DNA of 64,000 nucleotides, from NCBI RefSeq assembly GCF_030410375.1, contig NZ_JAUHHE010000001.1:248001-312000 (forward strand), written 5' to 3'. This DNA is from Zwartia vadi (lineage in GTDB: Bacteria; Pseudomonadota; Gammaproteobacteria; Burkholderiales; Burkholderiaceae_B). The translations under genes were made by a program, and so were the position numbers. The notes beneath the pieces were generated by a model. The model ran no database searches. It was not told the origin of the DNA and saw only the letters and a program-made list of their open reading frames with translations. Positions 16,874 through 29,019 of the stretch are shown piece after piece (within the stretch, counting starts at the first letter, position 1; every line of letters starts with the position of its first letter).

Positions 16874-18040
16874 TTATTTCTTGCATTGACCGACATAAAC
16901 GTCCTGATAGGAGTCAAAGACTTTGCCCACCAGCTTATTGGTGATTTGACCATCGGGAGCTTTTTCAATCACGCGCACGTAGTAAGGCTGAATGGGGAAA
17001 TTATTCACGCCATACGTAAAAGGCCCACGCACGGATGAGAAGTCTGCTTTCTTGAGAGCCGCCAAGACCGCAGCGCGATCAGCCACATTTCCGTTTGTCG
17101 CTTTAACCGCGGCATCGATGGCCATGATCACATCGTAAGCCTGCGCGGCATACACAGAGGGCATGCGATTTTTATACTCTTTGCGGAAGGCCTCAACAAA
17201 TTTTTTGTTCTGTGGATTGTCCAGATCATGTGCCCACTGCGCGGTATTGAACATGCCAAGCATTGGATCGCCGACCGCGCGGATCACATCCTCGTCCGCT
17301 GAAAAACCAGGCCCCACCAGCTTGACCGTCTTATTCAACCCTGCAGAGACAAACTGCTTGATGAAGTTGATCCCCATGCCGCCTGGCAAAAAGATGTAGA
17401 CAGCATCGGGCTTGGCATCACGCAACTGGGCCAGTTCAGCGGCATAGTCAATCTGACCAAGCTTTGTGTACACCTCTTGGCCCACTGCGGCTTTATAGCC
17501 CCGCTTGAAACCATTGAGTGCGTCCTTGCCGGCTGGATAATCGGGCGCAATGATGACCATGTTTTTAAAACCACGGTCCGCGGCAACCTTGCCAGCTGCC
17601 TCATGGAACGCATCATTCTGATAGGACACGCCAAACCAGTAGTCATTACACTGGGCGCCTGCAAATTGACTGGGGCCTGGGTTATTCGAAAGATAGGGAA
17701 TCTTGGCAGCGAATAGCGCAGGGCCCACTGCCAAGGCGACGTTTGAGCCAATCGGACCGGTAAAAAAGTCGATTTTGTCACGCTGAATATAGCGATTGAC
17801 TAATTGGCGCGCCTGATCTGGATTTCCGCCCATATCAGTCTGTAAAAATTCGGCAGGTTTGCCGCCAAGCTTGCCTCCCAACTGTTTGATCGCCAGATTG
17901 AATCCATCACGCGCTTCTGCGCCCAAGGCGGCAAAAGGACCGGATAAATCATTGGCAATACCGACCTTGATTGGTGCCTGGGCAAATGCCAATCCAGGCA
18001 CAAGTGCGGCCAGAGCAAGAAGTTGCTTTACTAAACGCAT
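16874..18040 (-). CDS. ABC transporter periplasmic substrate-binding protein (LivK/Leu-Ile-Val-type)
   Basis: The 388-residue protein has a signal peptide (MRLVKQLLALAALVPGLAFA, cut after AFA-Q) and the Peripla_BP_6 fold: IKVGIANDLSGPFAALG, then the DMGGNPDQARQLVNRYIQRD segment and DAVYIFLPGGMG. Two cysteines, in GAQCND and near the C-terminus (GQCKK), may form a disulphide. It is the first gene of the five-gene importer operon. Ligands of this family include branched-chain amino acids, amides, urea and aromatic acids; the ligand here cannot be read off. Confidence 0.85.
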   Translation of the reverse strand: MRLVKQLLALAALVPGLAFAQAPIKVGIANDLSGPFAALGAEARDGFNLAIKQLGGKLGGKPAEFLQTDMGGNPDQARQLVNRYIQRDKIDFFTGPIGSNVALAVGPALFAAKIPYLSNNPGPSQFAGAQCNDYWFGVSYQNDAFHEAAGKVAADRGFKNMVIIAPDYPAGKDALNGFKRGYKAAVGQEVYTKLGQIDYAAELAQLRDAKPDAVYIFLPGGMGINFIKQFVSAGLNKTVKLVGPGFSADEDVIRAVGDPMLGMFNTAQWAHDLDNPQNKKFVEAFRKEYKNRMPSVYAAQAYDVIMAIDAAVKATNGNVADRAAVLAALKKADFSSVRGPFTYGVNNFPIQPYYVRVIEKAPDGQITNKLVGKVFDSYQDVYVGQCKK

Positions 18041-18228
18041 AAAAAGTCTCCTGAACGATCAATCGCCCGAATCAGGGCAAAAGGGGGCAGCTACTACAGC
18101 GCAAATAGTAGCAGGTGAACAGGCGTGGGAAAGCATTCAAGCTACGCCCAGAACCACTCAAGGCAAGCTCATGGGGGGTCAAAACAGGTAATAATGGCAT
18201 CTTGCTCAACCTTTTTAGCAGAACAGAC

Positions 18229-19455
18229 ATGGCCGTTAATTTGCACATCCCCTCCGATGACTTGGTCTATCCCGTTGCAGGCGTTGAAATCGGCGTCACA
18301 GAAGCCGGTATCCGCAAGGCAAACCGCCGCGACTTGACGGTTTTCCGTCTTAGCCCCGGCGCCACCGTAGCAGGTGTGTTTACCCGCAACAGATTTTGCG
18401 CGGCACCTGTGCTGGTTTGCCAACAACATCTGGCCAGCGCAAGCGAGATCCGCGCGCTTGTCATCAACACGGGAAACGCCAATGCCGGGACCGGCGAACC
18501 CGGCATGCAAGCCGCCTACGAGACTTGCCAGGCACTTGCCGCCCTGATGCGAATCGATAGCAAGCAAATTCTGCCGTTTTCCACAGGCGTGATTCTCGAG
18601 CCCCTGCCAGTCGACCGCATCAAAGCCGGTTTGCCTGGCGCGCTCGGCAATCTCAGTGAGAACAACTGGGTTTCGGCCGCGCATGGCATCATGACGACCG
18701 ACACCCTACCCAAGATTCACTCTCAACGTCTCAAGCTTGGTGGTCAAACCATCACGATTACCGGTATCAGCAAAGGCGCTGGCATGATTCGCCCAAATAT
18801 GGCGACCATGCTGAGTTATCTGGCGACCGACGCCGGGATTGCCCAGCCGCTACTCAACCAACTCGCCAGAGAACTCGCCGATGTATCCTTCAATCGCATC
18901 ACGATCGACGGCGACACGTCAACAAACGATTCTTTCATTGTGATTGCGACGGGCAAAAGCGGTCTGACGATTGACAGCACCTCGCATCCGCAATACGCAG
19001 CGCTCAAATCCGCGCTTGCCGCAGCCGCAACGGATCTCGCACAGAAAATCGTGCGCGATGGCGAAGGCGCCACCAAATTCATGACCATCCAGGTTCAGGA
19101 AGCCAAGACCACCGAAGAAGCACTGCAAGTTGCTTACGCAGTCGCGCACTCGCCACTGGTCAAGACGGCTTTTTTTGCCAGCGATCCAAACCTCGGACGG
19201 ATTCTGGCGGCCATTGGCTACGCCGGCATCACGGACCTCGATGTCAGTGGCGTCAAACTCTGGCTGGGCGATGTGTTGGTCGCTACCAAGGGTGGACGCA
19301 ACCCTGACTACCAAGAAGCAGATGGTCAGCGCATCATGAAAGAGCCGGAAATCCTTGTGCGCATCGCGCTTGGACGCGGCAATGTCTCAGACACCGTTTA
19401 CACCTGCGACTTTTCGCACGAGTACGTCAGCATCAACGCAGATTACAGATCCTAA
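18229..19455 (+). CDS. argJ: Bifunctional ornithine acetyltransferase / N-acetylglutamate synthase
   Basis: ArgJ recycles the acetyl group from N-acetylornithine to glutamate in arginine synthesis. The 408-residue precursor starts at ATG 18229 ([18 protein letters not shown]). It cleaves itself at the conserved [14 protein letters not shown] site, between Ala and the nucleophilic Thr, giving alpha and beta chains. Other markers are [20 protein letters not shown] and [16 protein letters not shown]. The frame is open upstream to 18115, but those residues do not look like ArgJ. DUF815 follows after two bases. Confidence 0.95.
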   Translation: MAVNLHIPSDDLVYPVAGVEIGVTEAGIRKANRRDLTVFRLSPGATVAGVFTRNRFCAAPVLVCQQHLASASEIRALVINTGNANAGTGEPGMQAAYETCQALAALMRIDSKQILPFSTGVILEPLPVDRIKAGLPGALGNLSENNWVSAAHGIMTTDTLPKIHSQRLKLGGQTITITGISKGAGMIRPNMATMLSYLATDAGIAQPLLNQLARELADVSFNRITIDGDTSTNDSFIVIATGKSGLTIDSTSHPQYAALKSALAAAATDLAQKIVRDGEGATKFMTIQVQEAKTTEEALQVAYAVAHSPLVKTAFFASDPNLGRILAAIGYAGITDLDVSGVKLWLGDVLVATKGGRNPDYQEADGQRIMKEPEILVRIALGRGNVSDTVYTCDFSHEYVSINADYRS

Positions 19456-19457
19456 TC

Positions 19458-20345
19458 ATGACAGCCTCTACACCGACTACCGGCCAAGATATGGCCGACC
19501 TGCTTGCGCGTGCCACACGCGTGCTCACGCAACTCGAAGCCTGGCTGCCGCCGGCTCCGCCCGCGACCAACTGGGACGCGCGCGCCTTTCGGTGGCGCAA
19601 GCGTGGCACGTCACACGGCTGGCTCGATGCGATCGCCAATGTCTCATTGATCCACACCGAAGACCTCCAGCACATTGAACGTCAAAAAGACATTATCGAT
19701 CGTAATACGCGCCATTTCATCGAAGGCAAGCCAGCCAATAATGTGCTCATGACAGGCGCGCGCGGCACTGGTAAGAGCTCACTCGTCAAAGCCATGCTCG
19801 CCGCATACGGTGATCGCGGCCTGCGATTGATAGAGGTGGATAAATCCGACCTCGGCGATTTAGCCGACATCGTCGATCTGGTTGCCAAGCGTCCAGAAAA
19901 ATTCATTGTTTTTTGCGACGACCTGTCTTTCGAGGAAGGTGAGTCCGGCTATAAAGCACTCAAATCGGTCCTCGATGGCTCAGCCGCCTCGACGGGTAAC
20001 AACGTCTTGATTTATGCCACTTCAAACCGCCGCCATCTCATGCCCGAGTACATGAGCGAAAATCTTCAGGCCAAACACGGTGCAGACGGAGAGTTGCATC
20101 CAGGTGAAACAGTCGAAGAAAAAATCTCGCTGTCAGAGCGATTCGGCTTGTGGTTATCCTTCTACCCCTTCCGCCAAGACGACTATCTGGATATTGTTTA
20201 TCACTGGTTGCGCACGCTGGGTTGCTCGGAAACAAGCGTGCTAGCCTCCCGCACCGAGGCGTTGCAATGGGCACTCGAACGCGGTTCGCGCTCGGGGCGA
20301 GTCGCTTGGCACTTTGCGCGCGACTGGGCTGCTCGCAATGCCTGA
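19458..20345 (+). CDS. DUF815 family P-loop ATPase
   Basis: The 295-residue protein is a AAA-like ATPase of the DUF815 family. Walker A is TGARGTGKSSL (near 94-104) and Walker B is FIVFCDDLSFE (near 150-160). A sensor-like YATSNRRHLMPEYM segment (near 187) and LSERFGLWLSFYPF follow. Function is not established. In Burkholderiales it typically sits between argJ and a Nudix gene, as here, and its last 8 bases overlap the Nudix start. No obvious partner is encoded nearby. Confidence 0.85.
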   Translation: MTASTPTTGQDMADLLARATRVLTQLEAWLPPAPPATNWDARAFRWRKRGTSHGWLDAIANVSLIHTEDLQHIERQKDIIDRNTRHFIEGKPANNVLMTGARGTGKSSLVKAMLAAYGDRGLRLIEVDKSDLGDLADIVDLVAKRPEKFIVFCDDLSFEEGESGYKALKSVLDGSAASTGNNVLIYATSNRRHLMPEYMSENLQAKHGADGELHPGETVEEKISLSERFGLWLSFYPFRQDDYLDIVYHWLRTLGCSETSVLASRTEALQWALERGSRSGRVAWHFARDWAARNA

Positions 20346-21303
20346 CAAAATCATTGACGTCGCAGTGGGCGTTTTACTGCGACCCGATGACACCGTGCTA
20401 TTGGGCAATCGGCCAGCTGATAAGCCCTGGCCGGGTTGGTGGGAGCTTCCCGGCGGCAAGCTTGAACCCGGCGAAACCGTCCTACAGGCCCTGACCCGTG
20501 AACTACGCGAGGAACTTGGCATCACCGTGACCCAGGCAACGCCCTGGGTCACCTATGTACATACTTATCCCACCACGACCGTTCGCCTCGCCTTTTGCCG
20601 CGTCACCGGTTGGACTGGGGAGCCACAGGGTCTCGAAGGGCAGTCACTGCGCTGGGTACCGATCGACTCTGCGCAGGACGTTCCCCAACTCCTGCCTGCG
20701 ACCTATCCACCTCTGCGCTGGCTGCAATTGCCAACCATCTATGCCATCTCCTCAGCGGGTTCGCCTCAACTGTTGCCTCAGTTTTTAACGAAGCTCGATC
20801 AAGGCTTGAAGGCAGGCATTCGATTATTTCAATGGCGTGAACCGGGGTGGCCGGGTGGACCCGACAGCGAGGACCTGCATCAGGCCCTCAGGCTTGTCAT
20901 GGCGCGTTGCCATGCTGCCGGCGCACGCGTTCTAGTCAACAGTATTCATCCCGAGGCCTGGTGGCACGAGGCCGATGGCGTGCATTTGCGCACGCAAGAT
21001 GCCGCGCGCCTGTCTGCCAGACCCACACTACAAGAGGGTCAACGCGTCGGTGTGTCTACCCACACGCTTGCCGAACTTGAGCATGCCCGTGCACTGGACG
21101 CAGATTTTGCAGTACTCGGTCCTGTCTTGCCCACTGCATCTCATCCCGGACACCCAGGCATCGGCTGGGAAGCCTTTGCTCAACTCAACTCGCAGGCCGG
21201 CCTACCTGTTTTTGCACTAGGTGGTCAATCTGCCGCCACGCTTGCCAAGGCACAATCAGTTGGTGGGCACGGATTTGCTGGGATTCGTGGTTGGATTGCC
21301 TGA
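20338..21303 (+). CDS. Nudix hydrolase fused to a TenI/ThiE-like domain
   Basis: About 321 residues in two domains. Residues 1-130 are a MutT-type Nudix hydrolase with the Nudix box GGKLEPGETVLQALTRELREELGI. Residues about 145-320 form a TenI/ThiE-like barrel (RLFQWREP, GARVLVNS, GVHLRTQDA, GVSTHT, LGPVLPTASHPG, FALGG). Nudix-TenI fusions of this type are known in beta- and gammaproteobacteria, with the first domain MutT-like (8-oxo-dGTP clean-up). The barrel keeps the phosphate-binding GG but lacks the ThiE NDD motif, so thiamine phosphate synthesis is unlikely. The 3' end overlaps the outer-membrane channel gene by 48 bases. Confidence 0.85.
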   Translation: MPDKIIDVAVGVLLRPDDTVLLGNRPADKPWPGWWELPGGKLEPGETVLQALTRELREELGITVTQATPWVTYVHTYPTTTVRLAFCRVTGWTGEPQGLEGQSLRWVPIDSAQDVPQLLPATYPPLRWLQLPTIYAISSAGSPQLLPQFLTKLDQGLKAGIRLFQWREPGWPGGPDSEDLHQALRLVMARCHAAGARVLVNSIHPEAWWHEADGVHLRTQDAARLSARPTLQEGQRVGVSTHTLAELEHARALDADFAVLGPVLPTASHPGHPGIGWEAFAQLNSQAGLPVFALGGQSAATLAKAQSVGGHGFAGIRGWIA

Positions 21304-22755
21304 GTCGTCGAGACTCTTGAGGTCTTCTGCGGACCATCCACCACCCAGCGCCGCAACCAGGCGCACACTGGCGGCAAAACGATTGCCCACCAAAGTAATA
21401 TAGGTACGCTCGTTATTTAGTGCCGTAGTTTCAAGCACCGCCACGCTTAAATAATCGATCAGTCCCTGATCGTACTGGTTGCGTGCGAGACGTAAAGATT
21501 GCTGCGCAGACTGAACCGCCAGTTTTTGCACAATCTCTTCTTGCTCAAAGACCCGCATCTGCACCATCGCATTTTCAACCTCCTGCAATGCAGTCAATAC
21601 CGTTTGTCTGTAGATGGCCGCCTGCGCATCGAACTGCGCGCGAGCCTGGCTGATTTGAGCTTGTCGGGCGCCCCCATCAAAAATCAAAGCGGCCAATTGA
21701 GGTCCAAGCGCCCAGATTTGAGCGGGGGCGCTGAACCATTGCGTGAAATCATTGCTGCGAAATCCTCCGCTGGCGTTCAGCGTCAAACTGGGAAACCAGG
21801 CCGCGGTTGCCACACCAATTTGCGCATTCGCCGCTGCCGTCCGGCGCTCGGCTGCAGCAATGTCCGGACGACGCTCCAACAGCTCCGAAGGGAGGCCGAC
21901 AGGGACGGCGGGCGGTATCAACGGCACCTTGGCCGGCGCAATCGCAAACGTGGAAGGCGGACGTCCCAGCAAGACAGCCACCGCATTTTCAAATACCGCG
22001 CGTTGCTGTTCTAAATCGATCAGCTGCGCACGCGCGCTGTTCAACTGCGTACTCGCCACCGCGACATCGCCTTGACCCGAGATACCGGCGTTATAGCGAT
22101 TCTGCGTCAGCTTCAGCGCACGCTCATAGGCTTCTACTGTGGCAGACAACAGCCGACGCTGCTCATCAAGGACACGCACTTGCAAATACGCAAGCGTCAT
22201 CGCGGTCTGGGCAGTCAGCCTGGCGCCCGAGACATCTGCCGCCAGGGCGAGCTCGGTGGCATCAGTCGACTCGATATTGCGACGAATACTTCCCCAAATG
22301 TCCAGCTGCCAGTTGGCTTGAGCATTCAAGCCGTAACCGGTCACGGCACCGCTCGTGACCCCTGACACTCCGCCCCCGCTTCGCGTGGTGTTGGCTGTCG
22401 CAGAAAGAGAGGGCAGCAAAGGCGCACGCGCACCCTGTGTCACCGCCACAGCCTGTCTGAATCGCGCCTCGGCCAGCGCGATATTCTGGTTTGTAGCGTT
22501 AAGCTCCGTGATCAGCTCGCTCAACACCGGATCTCGATACATGGACCACCAGGGGCCCCGCGGCACATCCGCAGCAGGACGCGCAACCTTCCACCCGGGC
22601 GTTTCCTTGAATTGTGTGCCGACATCGATGGTGGGACGAACATAATCCGGCCCCACCATACAGCCAGCCATCATCCAGACCATGCCCCCCGCGCTCGCAA
22701 CACGACAGATCCGCTTCAAGATATTGACTCGCTTGCTCAACAGATCAGACCTCAT
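21256..22755 (-). CDS. Outer-membrane efflux lipoprotein (NodT/OprM family)
   Basis: The 499-residue protein has a lipoprotein signal ending in MMAGC and then the start typical of OprM/NodT proteins, MVGPDYVRP. Two OEP repeats follow: ATNQNIALAEARFRQA and ANAQIGVATAAWFPSLTLNASGG, ending RNQYDQGLIDYLSVAVLE. It should form the trimeric outer-membrane duct for the RND pump encoded just upstream, and its ATG overlaps the mdtC stop. The extreme C-terminus (SGNPTTNPSKSVPTN) overlaps the convergent Nudix gene. Confidence 0.92.
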   Translation of the reverse strand: MRSDLLSKRVNILKRICRVASAGGMVWMMAGCMVGPDYVRPTIDVGTQFKETPGWKVARPAADVPRGPWWSMYRDPVLSELITELNATNQNIALAEARFRQAVAVTQGARAPLLPSLSATANTTRSGGGVSGVTSGAVTGYGLNAQANWQLDIWGSIRRNIESTDATELALAADVSGARLTAQTAMTLAYLQVRVLDEQRRLLSATVEAYERALKLTQNRYNAGISGQGDVAVASTQLNSARAQLIDLEQQRAVFENAVAVLLGRPPSTFAIAPAKVPLIPPAVPVGLPSELLERRPDIAAAERRTAAANAQIGVATAAWFPSLTLNASGGFRSNDFTQWFSAPAQIWALGPQLAALIFDGGARQAQISQARAQFDAQAAIYRQTVLTALQEVENAMVQMRVFEQEEIVQKLAVQSAQQSLRLARNQYDQGLIDYLSVAVLETTALNNERTYITLVGNRFAASVRLVAALGGGWSAEDLKSLDDSGNPTTNPSKSVPTN

Positions 22756-25700
22756 CGTGGCGTTGAAGGTGGATGGGAGGAAGAAATATCTAAACGGGCG
22801 TCATTTGCAGCGGATCGGGAGGCTTCACGGGCGAGTGACCTCGCACTCAGCCACAAGCGCAAACGATCCAGATACAAATACACGACAGGTGTAGTGTAGA
22901 GGGTTAAGAGCTGACTCACCAATAATCCACCAAGAATCGTAATGCCAAGCGGTTGGCGCAACTCCACCCCCGCACCCGTTGCGAACACCAACGGCATCGC
23001 ACCAAAAATAGCTGCGCAGGTTGTCATCAGAATCGGCCTAAACCTTGTTAAACAAGCCTGGTGGATGGCTTCGCGCGAGGTCATTCCCAGTCGCCGCTGG
23101 GCATCCAGCGCAAAATCGACCATCATGATGGCATTTTTCTTGACAATACCGATCAGTAAAAATACGCCAATCAGCGCAATCAAACTGAATTCGGTTTTGA
23201 GCATCAACAATGCAAGCAGCGCGCCCACACCCGCGGAAGGTAAAGTCGATAAGATTGTGAGCGGATGAATCGTACTTTCATACAGCATGCCCAGCACGAG
23301 ATACATCGTGATGATTGCCGCCAAAATCAGCCATGGCTGATTGGATAAAGCACTTTGCAGCGCAGCCGCTGTGCCTTGGAACCCGGCTTGAATTCTGTCG
23401 CTGGGTAAATTGATTGCCGCAACTGCCTGATCAATCGCCGCATTCGCCTGGCCCAGCGAAACGCCCGGCGCCAAATCAAAAGAAATCGTGTCTGCGGCAA
23501 GCAGACCTTGATGACGCACACTCAACGGTGCGTTGGTCGTTTCGAATTTGGCGAACGCGGAAAGCGGCACACGCTGGCCGGCCTTGCTTAAAACATACAC
23601 ATCACTCAATGACTCCATGCCTTGTGCATGACGAGGTGCAACACCCATCACGACACGATACTGATTCCGGGCGCCATACATCACGGAGATTTGCCGTTGA
23701 CTAAAGGAATTGTTCAACACGGCGGCAACGCTTTCCATCGGAACGCCCAGGCGTTGCGCAGCATCCCGATCCACGACAATCGAGACCTGCCTGCCACGGT
23801 CCTCCACATCCGTATCGACATCGACAAGCTCCGGAAGCCTGGCAATCGCTTGCTGGACTTTCGGCAACCATTCCTTGAGATCGGATAACTCGCTCGCCAT
23901 CAATGTGTATTGATATTGAGAACTTGTTTGTCGTCCGCCCACTCGGATATCTTGCTGTGGAACTAAAAACAATCGCGCGCCGGGTATGCTTGCGAGCTGC
24001 GGTCGCAAACGATTGATGACTTGACGCACGGGTACTTTGCGCTCACTGACAGGTTTGAGCTGCACAGCCAGAAAGCTCGAATTACTCCCACCCCGTCCAC
24101 TCGCATAAGCCGTCACAGTATTGATGGCCGGATCCTTCATCAAGACCTGTCGGAACTGATCAAGCTTGGGTTTCATCGCTTCGAAGGATGTGCCGTCATC
24201 AGTTGAAAAGAAACCGAGCATCATGCCGGTGTCCTGTTGCGGAAAAAATCCTTTTGGCACCACCCCATACAAATAAAAATTCAACCCAACTGTCGCGGCG
24301 AGCAGCAGCATCATGAAACGGCTGTGGGCCAAGGCCCAATTCAGCGAGCGCGAGTAAGCATTGATCGTGGCATTCATACCACGCACGAGGAGGCGCTCAA
24401 ACCAACCTGCCGACTTGGCCCGGTGGTTCTCGGGGGGAGTACGTTTCAGAAGTCGCGCCGCCATCATCGGTGTCAACGTGAGCGACACAAACATTGAAAT
24501 CAGAATGGCCACTGACAACGTGACGGCAAACTCACGGAACAACCGGCCCGGCAACCCGCCCATCAACAAAATCGGAATGAACACAGCGATCAAAGAAATA
24601 CTCATCGACAGAACGGTAAACCCCACCTCTCGCGTTCCGCGCAAAGTGGCGCGCTTGACGGGCTCGCCGCGTTCAAGATGACGCATGATGTTTTCCATCA
24701 CCACAATCGCGTCATCCACCACAAAGCCCGTCGCCACAATCAAGGCCATTAAAGACATCGTATTGAGCGAATACTCGAGCAGATACATCGCACCAAAGGT
24801 GCCGATCAGGGAAACGGGGACTGCGACCGTCGGGATCAGAGCCGCCCGCCAATTCCGCAAAAAGACCAATACGACCAGCATCACCAGAGCAATCGCAATA
24901 ATGAGCGTATGCTCGGCCTCTTTAACCGAGGCACGGATACTGGGCGTGCGATCCTGTGCCACGCTCAAGGTCACATCCGCCGGTAGCATCGCGCGCAATA
25001 TCGGCAGATCCGCGCGTATTTCATCGACTGTCCGAATGATATTGGCCTTGGCCTCACTACGCACCAGCACCAGGATTGCTTGCTGATTATTAAAGTAACC
25101 AATGTTGTTCGTATCCTCGACCGAGTCCTCGACCTTGGCAATGTCAGAAAGACGAACTGGCGCATCATTTCGCCAGGCCACAATCAAGGGTCGATATTCA
25201 GCAGCTTTCCAGAGCTGATCATTGGCGGTGATGAGCCAACGATTCACATCGTTTTCCAGCAAGCCTTTCGGTTTGGTTGAGTTCGCAGCGGCAATCGCAG
25301 CCCGCACCGCGTCAAGGGACACACCATATTGCGCCAGCGCATCAGGGTTTAACTCAATGCGCACCGCGGGCAAAGAGCTCCCGCCGATCTGCACCTCGCC
25401 CACACCTTGCACTTGAGACAACTTTTGCTGGACGGTCGTCGACGCAATATCGTAGAGTTGGCCCTGCGAGAGAGTAGCGGACGTCAAGGCCAGCGTCATG
25501 ATTGGCGCGGCTGAAGGATTGGCCTTCCGATATGAAGGGTTGCCTTGCAAGCCACTGGGCATCATCGCGCGCGCGGCATTAATCGCGCCTTGCACGTCTG
25601 TTGCCGCACTATCAATATCGCGACTGAGATCGAATTGTAGTGTGATGCGCGTCTGACCGGTTGTGCTGCGAGAAGTCATCTCGGTCACACCAGCAATCGT

Positions 25701-25916
25701 TCCGAGTGAACGCTCAAGCGGCGTCGCGACCGTTGCAGCCATGACTTCCGGACTCGCACCAGGCATACTGGCACGCACAGAAATCACAGGCAATTCAATT
25801 TGGGGCAAAGGTGCGATCGGCAATAAACCATGCGCCAACCAGCCAGCCAAGACAACGCCCAGCCAGATCAACGTCGTCGCGACCGGACGTACGATGAAAG
25901 GACCGGAAATATTCAT
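22752..25916 (-). CDS. mdtC: RND multidrug efflux transporter, MdtC-like
   Basis: The 1054-residue inner-membrane RND transporter starts [19 protein letters not shown]. It has two large periplasmic loops and twelve expected membrane helices. The proton-relay aspartates lie in [14 protein letters not shown] of helix 4, and the helix-10 lysine region reads [15 protein letters not shown]. It pairs with the MdtB-like transporter encoded immediately upstream; in E. coli an MdtB2C trimer works with MdtA and TolC. The ATG overlaps the mdtB stop by four bases. Confidence 0.9.
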   Translation of the reverse strand: MNISGPFIVRPVATTLIWLGVVLAGWLAHGLLPIAPLPQIELPVISVRASMPGASPEVMAATVATPLERSLGTIAGVTEMTSRSTTGQTRITLQFDLSRDIDSAATDVQGAINAARAMMPSGLQGNPSYRKANPSAAPIMTLALTSATLSQGQLYDIASTTVQQKLSQVQGVGEVQIGGSSLPAVRIELNPDALAQYGVSLDAVRAAIAAANSTKPKGLLENDVNRWLITANDQLWKAAEYRPLIVAWRNDAPVRLSDIAKVEDSVEDTNNIGYFNNQQAILVLVRSEAKANIIRTVDEIRADLPILRAMLPADVTLSVAQDRTPSIRASVKEAEHTLIIAIALVMLVVLVFLRNWRAALIPTVAVPVSLIGTFGAMYLLEYSLNTMSLMALIVATGFVVDDAIVVMENIMRHLERGEPVKRATLRGTREVGFTVLSMSISLIAVFIPILLMGGLPGRLFREFAVTLSVAILISMFVSLTLTPMMAARLLKRTPPENHRAKSAGWFERLLVRGMNATINAYSRSLNWALAHSRFMMLLLAATVGLNFYLYGVVPKGFFPQQDTGMMLGFFSTDDGTSFEAMKPKLDQFRQVLMKDPAINTVTAYASGRGGSNSSFLAVQLKPVSERKVPVRQVINRLRPQLASIPGARLFLVPQQDIRVGGRQTSSQYQYTLMASELSDLKEWLPKVQQAIARLPELVDVDTDVEDRGRQVSIVVDRDAAQRLGVPMESVAAVLNNSFSQRQISVMYGARNQYRVVMGVAPRHAQGMESLSDVYVLSKAGQRVPLSAFAKFETTNAPLSVRHQGLLAADTISFDLAPGVSLGQANAAIDQAVAAINLPSDRIQAGFQGTAAALQSALSNQPWLILAAIITMYLVLGMLYESTIHPLTILSTLPSAGVGALLALLMLKTEFSLIALIGVFLLIGIVKKNAIMMVDFALDAQRRLGMTSREAIHQACLTRFRPILMTTCAAIFGAMPLVFATGAGVELRQPLGITILGGLLVSQLLTLYTTPVVYLYLDRLRLWLSARSLAREASRSAANDARLDISSSHPPSTPR

Positions 25917-28900
25917 GGCGTCACGTGATCGGTATGCGTACGCTTGGAGGGCCCACGCAATCGATCGAAAAACAAATAAATGACCGGTGTTGTAAACAAG
26001 GTCAACACCTGGCTCACCAGCAAGCCCCCCACCATCACCAAACCGAGAGGCTGGCGCAACTCCGCACCCGTACCCGTGGACAGCATAAGAGGAATCGCTC
26101 CGAACAACGCAGCAAGCGTCGTCATCAAAATCGGACGAAAACGTAACAAGGCAGCCTGCTCGATCGCCTCTCTTGGCGACAAACCAGACTTGCGCTCTGC
26201 ATCGAGCGCAAAATCAATCATCATGATCGCGTTTTTCTTGACGATACCAATCAACAAAATGATGCCGATAATGCCAATCATGTCCAGATCCCTGCCAGTC
26301 AACAGGAGTGCGAGCAAGGCACCGATCGCAGCCGAAGGCAGCGTGGACAGAATCGTGACTGGGTGGATGAAGCTTTCATACAATACGCCCAAGACGATAT
26401 ACATCGTGATCACGGCGGCAAGAATCAAGAGCAAAGTACTCGATAGCGATGCCTCGAACGCGCGCGCGGCACCCTGGAAACGTGTTTGAATACTCGCTGG
26501 CAAGCCGATTTCCTGCGTTGCGCGAGAGACCGCCTCAACCGCGCTTGAAAGTGAAGTTCGCGGAGTCAAATTAAAGGAAATCGTGACGGAGGGAAACTGA
26601 TCCAGACGATTGATCACCAAAGGAGTGCGCCCTTCCGTTATTTTGACAATCGCACTCAGAGGGATCGGTTTACCCATGTTGTTTTTGACATAGACAGATC
26701 CAAGCGAAGAAGGATCGCGCCTGAATTGCGCAGGCACTTCAATGACGACACGATACTGGTTGGATTGCGTAAAAATAGTCGATATCTGTCTCTGACCAAA
26801 CGCATCATAGAGCGCATCATCGATGGCGGCCGACGTGACACCCAGGCGCGCTGCCGCGTCCCGATCGATATTGACAAAGGTATTCAGGCCTTCCTCTTGC
26901 AAGTCATCCACCACGCCAGTCAGCTCGGGCTGCAGCTTTAACTGATCGACCAGTTTGGGAACCCACTGCGCCAACAAGTCTGCATTCGCGCTTTCCAGAG
27001 TCAATTGGTATTGTGTTCGACTCACGCGGTCTTCTACTGTCAAGTCCTGAACAGGCTGAAAATAAAAATCCAGCCCCGCCACTTCACTGAGCTCGCCCTG
27101 CAAGCGTTTCATCACTTGCGTCACGCCTTCATCACGTTCGTTTTGAGAACGCAAGGAGATTTGAATCCGACCCGTGTTGACGGTTTCATTGACACCATCA
27201 ATGCCTATGAATGAGGCGACGCTTGCCACGCTTGGATCCCGCAGAATCACGCCAACTGCATCCTGCTGACGCTGAGACATCGCGTTGAAAGAAAGATTTT
27301 GAGGGGCCTGCGTCACAACTTGTATCAGACCGGTATCCTGCGCGGGAAAAAAACCTTTTGGAATCGTGAGATACAAAAGCGCTGTGAGAACAAATGTTCC
27401 CAAGGCAACGAACAAGGTCAAGGGCTGGTGTCTCAGGACAACTTTTAATCCACGACTATAACTAGCGATTAAAGCCTCGATCCAGGCGTGCGTTTTACGA
27501 GCCACCCAGCCGTACTGTTCCTCATTTCCTGCCCGCAACAACCGCGCGCACATCATCGGCGTGAGTGTGAGCGAAATAATCAAAGACAGAAAAATGGCAA
27601 CGGCCAGTGTGACGGCAAACTCCCTGAACAAACGGCCAACCACTTCGGTCATGAAGAGCAAAGGAATCAATACCGCAATCAGAGACAAGGTCAGTGACAC
27701 CAGTGTGAAACCGATTTGCGATGCGCCCTTTAGTGCGGCCTGCATGGGTTTTTCGCCGCGCTCAAGATAGCGTGCGATATTTTCAATCATAACGATCGCA
27801 TCGTCCACGACAAAACCTGTCGCAATCGTCAGCGCCATCAAGGTCAGGTTATTAATGCTGAAACCCACCAGATACATGATGCCAAACGTGCCGATCAAAG
27901 ACAGCGGAACAACGATGCTGGGGATCAGGGTAGCTGTCAGCGTGCGCAAGAAGACAAACGTCACCAAGACAACGAGACCAATCGCAATCAACATTTCGAT
28001 CTGAACATCCTTGACCGATGCGCGAATCGTTTGCGTCCGATCCGACATCACAATCACATCGAGATTACCAGGTAAAGCCGCCCTCAATTGAGGAAGCAAT
28101 TTCTGGATACGATCCACCACTTCGATGACGTTCGCGCCTGGCTGACGCTGCACGTTCAATAAAATCGCTGGTTGCTGGTTTGCCCAGGCCGCCAGACGTG
28201 AGTCTTCGGCATCCATCACAACCTCGGCCACATCTCCGAGACGCAAAGGCGCCTCGTTACGATAGGCCACAATTAGATCGCGATAGTCAGTAGGATTTCT
28301 CAGCTGGTCGTTCGCATCGATCGTGGTCGAACGAACAGGACCATCAAGCGTCCCTTTAGGTTGATTCACATTGGCCGAGACAACTGCCGCGCGGATATCC
28401 GCAAGCGCCAAACCATGAGCGGCTAGCGCCTGTGGATTAGCCTGTATGCGCATAGCAGGTTTTTGTCCCCCGGCGATCGTGACAAGCCCAACGCCGGTGA
28501 CTTGCGAGATCTTTTGTGCCATCCGTGTATCCACCAGATCTCTGACTTGGGGGAGAGGAACCGTCGGTGATGTGATCGCGAGGGTGATGACAGCCGCATC
28601 GGCGGGATTGACTTTGTTATAGATGGGCGGCGCAGGCAAATCCCTGGGAAGCAGATTGGACGCAGCATTGATCGCAGCCTGGACTTGCTGCTCGGCCACA
28701 TCAAGCGGCAGCGACAATGCAAACTGCAACGTAATGGATGAGGCGCCTGTTGTACTGTTTGAGGTCATCTGCCTCAAGCCCGGCATTTGACCAAACTGCC
28801 GCTCTAAAGGTGATGTCACCAACGCCGCCATGACTTCTGGACTTGCACCAGGATAAAAAGTTGTCGTCTGTATGGTCGGGTAATCGACCTCTGGCAAAGA

Positions 28901-29005
28901 AGAGACTGGCAACCACTTATACGCAATCAGCCCGCACAGGAACATGGCGATCATCGCGAGCGTTGTCGCAACCGGTCGCAAGATAAAAGGGCGGGAGATG
29001 TTCAT
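25913..29005 (-). CDS. mdtB: RND multidrug efflux transporter, MdtB-like
   Basis: The 1030-residue RND transporter starts [19 protein letters not shown] and carries the helix-4 aspartate pair in [31 protein letters not shown] is in the C-terminal half. The [12 protein letters not shown] opening of the first periplasmic loop is typical of MdtB. It is similar throughout to the downstream MdtC-like protein, so the two are old paralogues kept in tandem. It follows mdtA by 14 bases. Confidence 0.9.
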   Translation of the reverse strand: MNISRPFILRPVATTLAMIAMFLCGLIAYKWLPVSSLPEVDYPTIQTTTFYPGASPEVMAALVTSPLERQFGQMPGLRQMTSNSTTGASSITLQFALSLPLDVAEQQVQAAINAASNLLPRDLPAPPIYNKVNPADAAVITLAITSPTVPLPQVRDLVDTRMAQKISQVTGVGLVTIAGGQKPAMRIQANPQALAAHGLALADIRAAVVSANVNQPKGTLDGPVRSTTIDANDQLRNPTDYRDLIVAYRNEAPLRLGDVAEVVMDAEDSRLAAWANQQPAILLNVQRQPGANVIEVVDRIQKLLPQLRAALPGNLDVIVMSDRTQTIRASVKDVQIEMLIAIGLVVLVTFVFLRTLTATLIPSIVVPLSLIGTFGIMYLVGFSINNLTLMALTIATGFVVDDAIVMIENIARYLERGEKPMQAALKGASQIGFTLVSLTLSLIAVLIPLLFMTEVVGRLFREFAVTLAVAIFLSLIISLTLTPMMCARLLRAGNEEQYGWVARKTHAWIEALIASYSRGLKVVLRHQPLTLFVALGTFVLTALLYLTIPKGFFPAQDTGLIQVVTQAPQNLSFNAMSQRQQDAVGVILRDPSVASVASFIGIDGVNETVNTGRIQISLRSQNERDEGVTQVMKRLQGELSEVAGLDFYFQPVQDLTVEDRVSRTQYQLTLESANADLLAQWVPKLVDQLKLQPELTGVVDDLQEEGLNTFVNIDRDAAARLGVTSAAIDDALYDAFGQRQISTIFTQSNQYRVVIEVPAQFRRDPSSLGSVYVKNNMGKPIPLSAIVKITEGRTPLVINRLDQFPSVTISFNLTPRTSLSSAVEAVSRATQEIGLPASIQTRFQGAARAFEASLSSTLLLILAAVITMYIVLGVLYESFIHPVTILSTLPSAAIGALLALLLTGRDLDMIGIIGIILLIGIVKKNAIMMIDFALDAERKSGLSPREAIEQAALLRFRPILMTTLAALFGAIPLMLSTGTGAELRQPLGLVMVGGLLVSQVLTLFTTPVIYLFFDRLRGPSKRTHTDHVTP

Positions 29006-29019
29006 CGATGAGATGTCCG

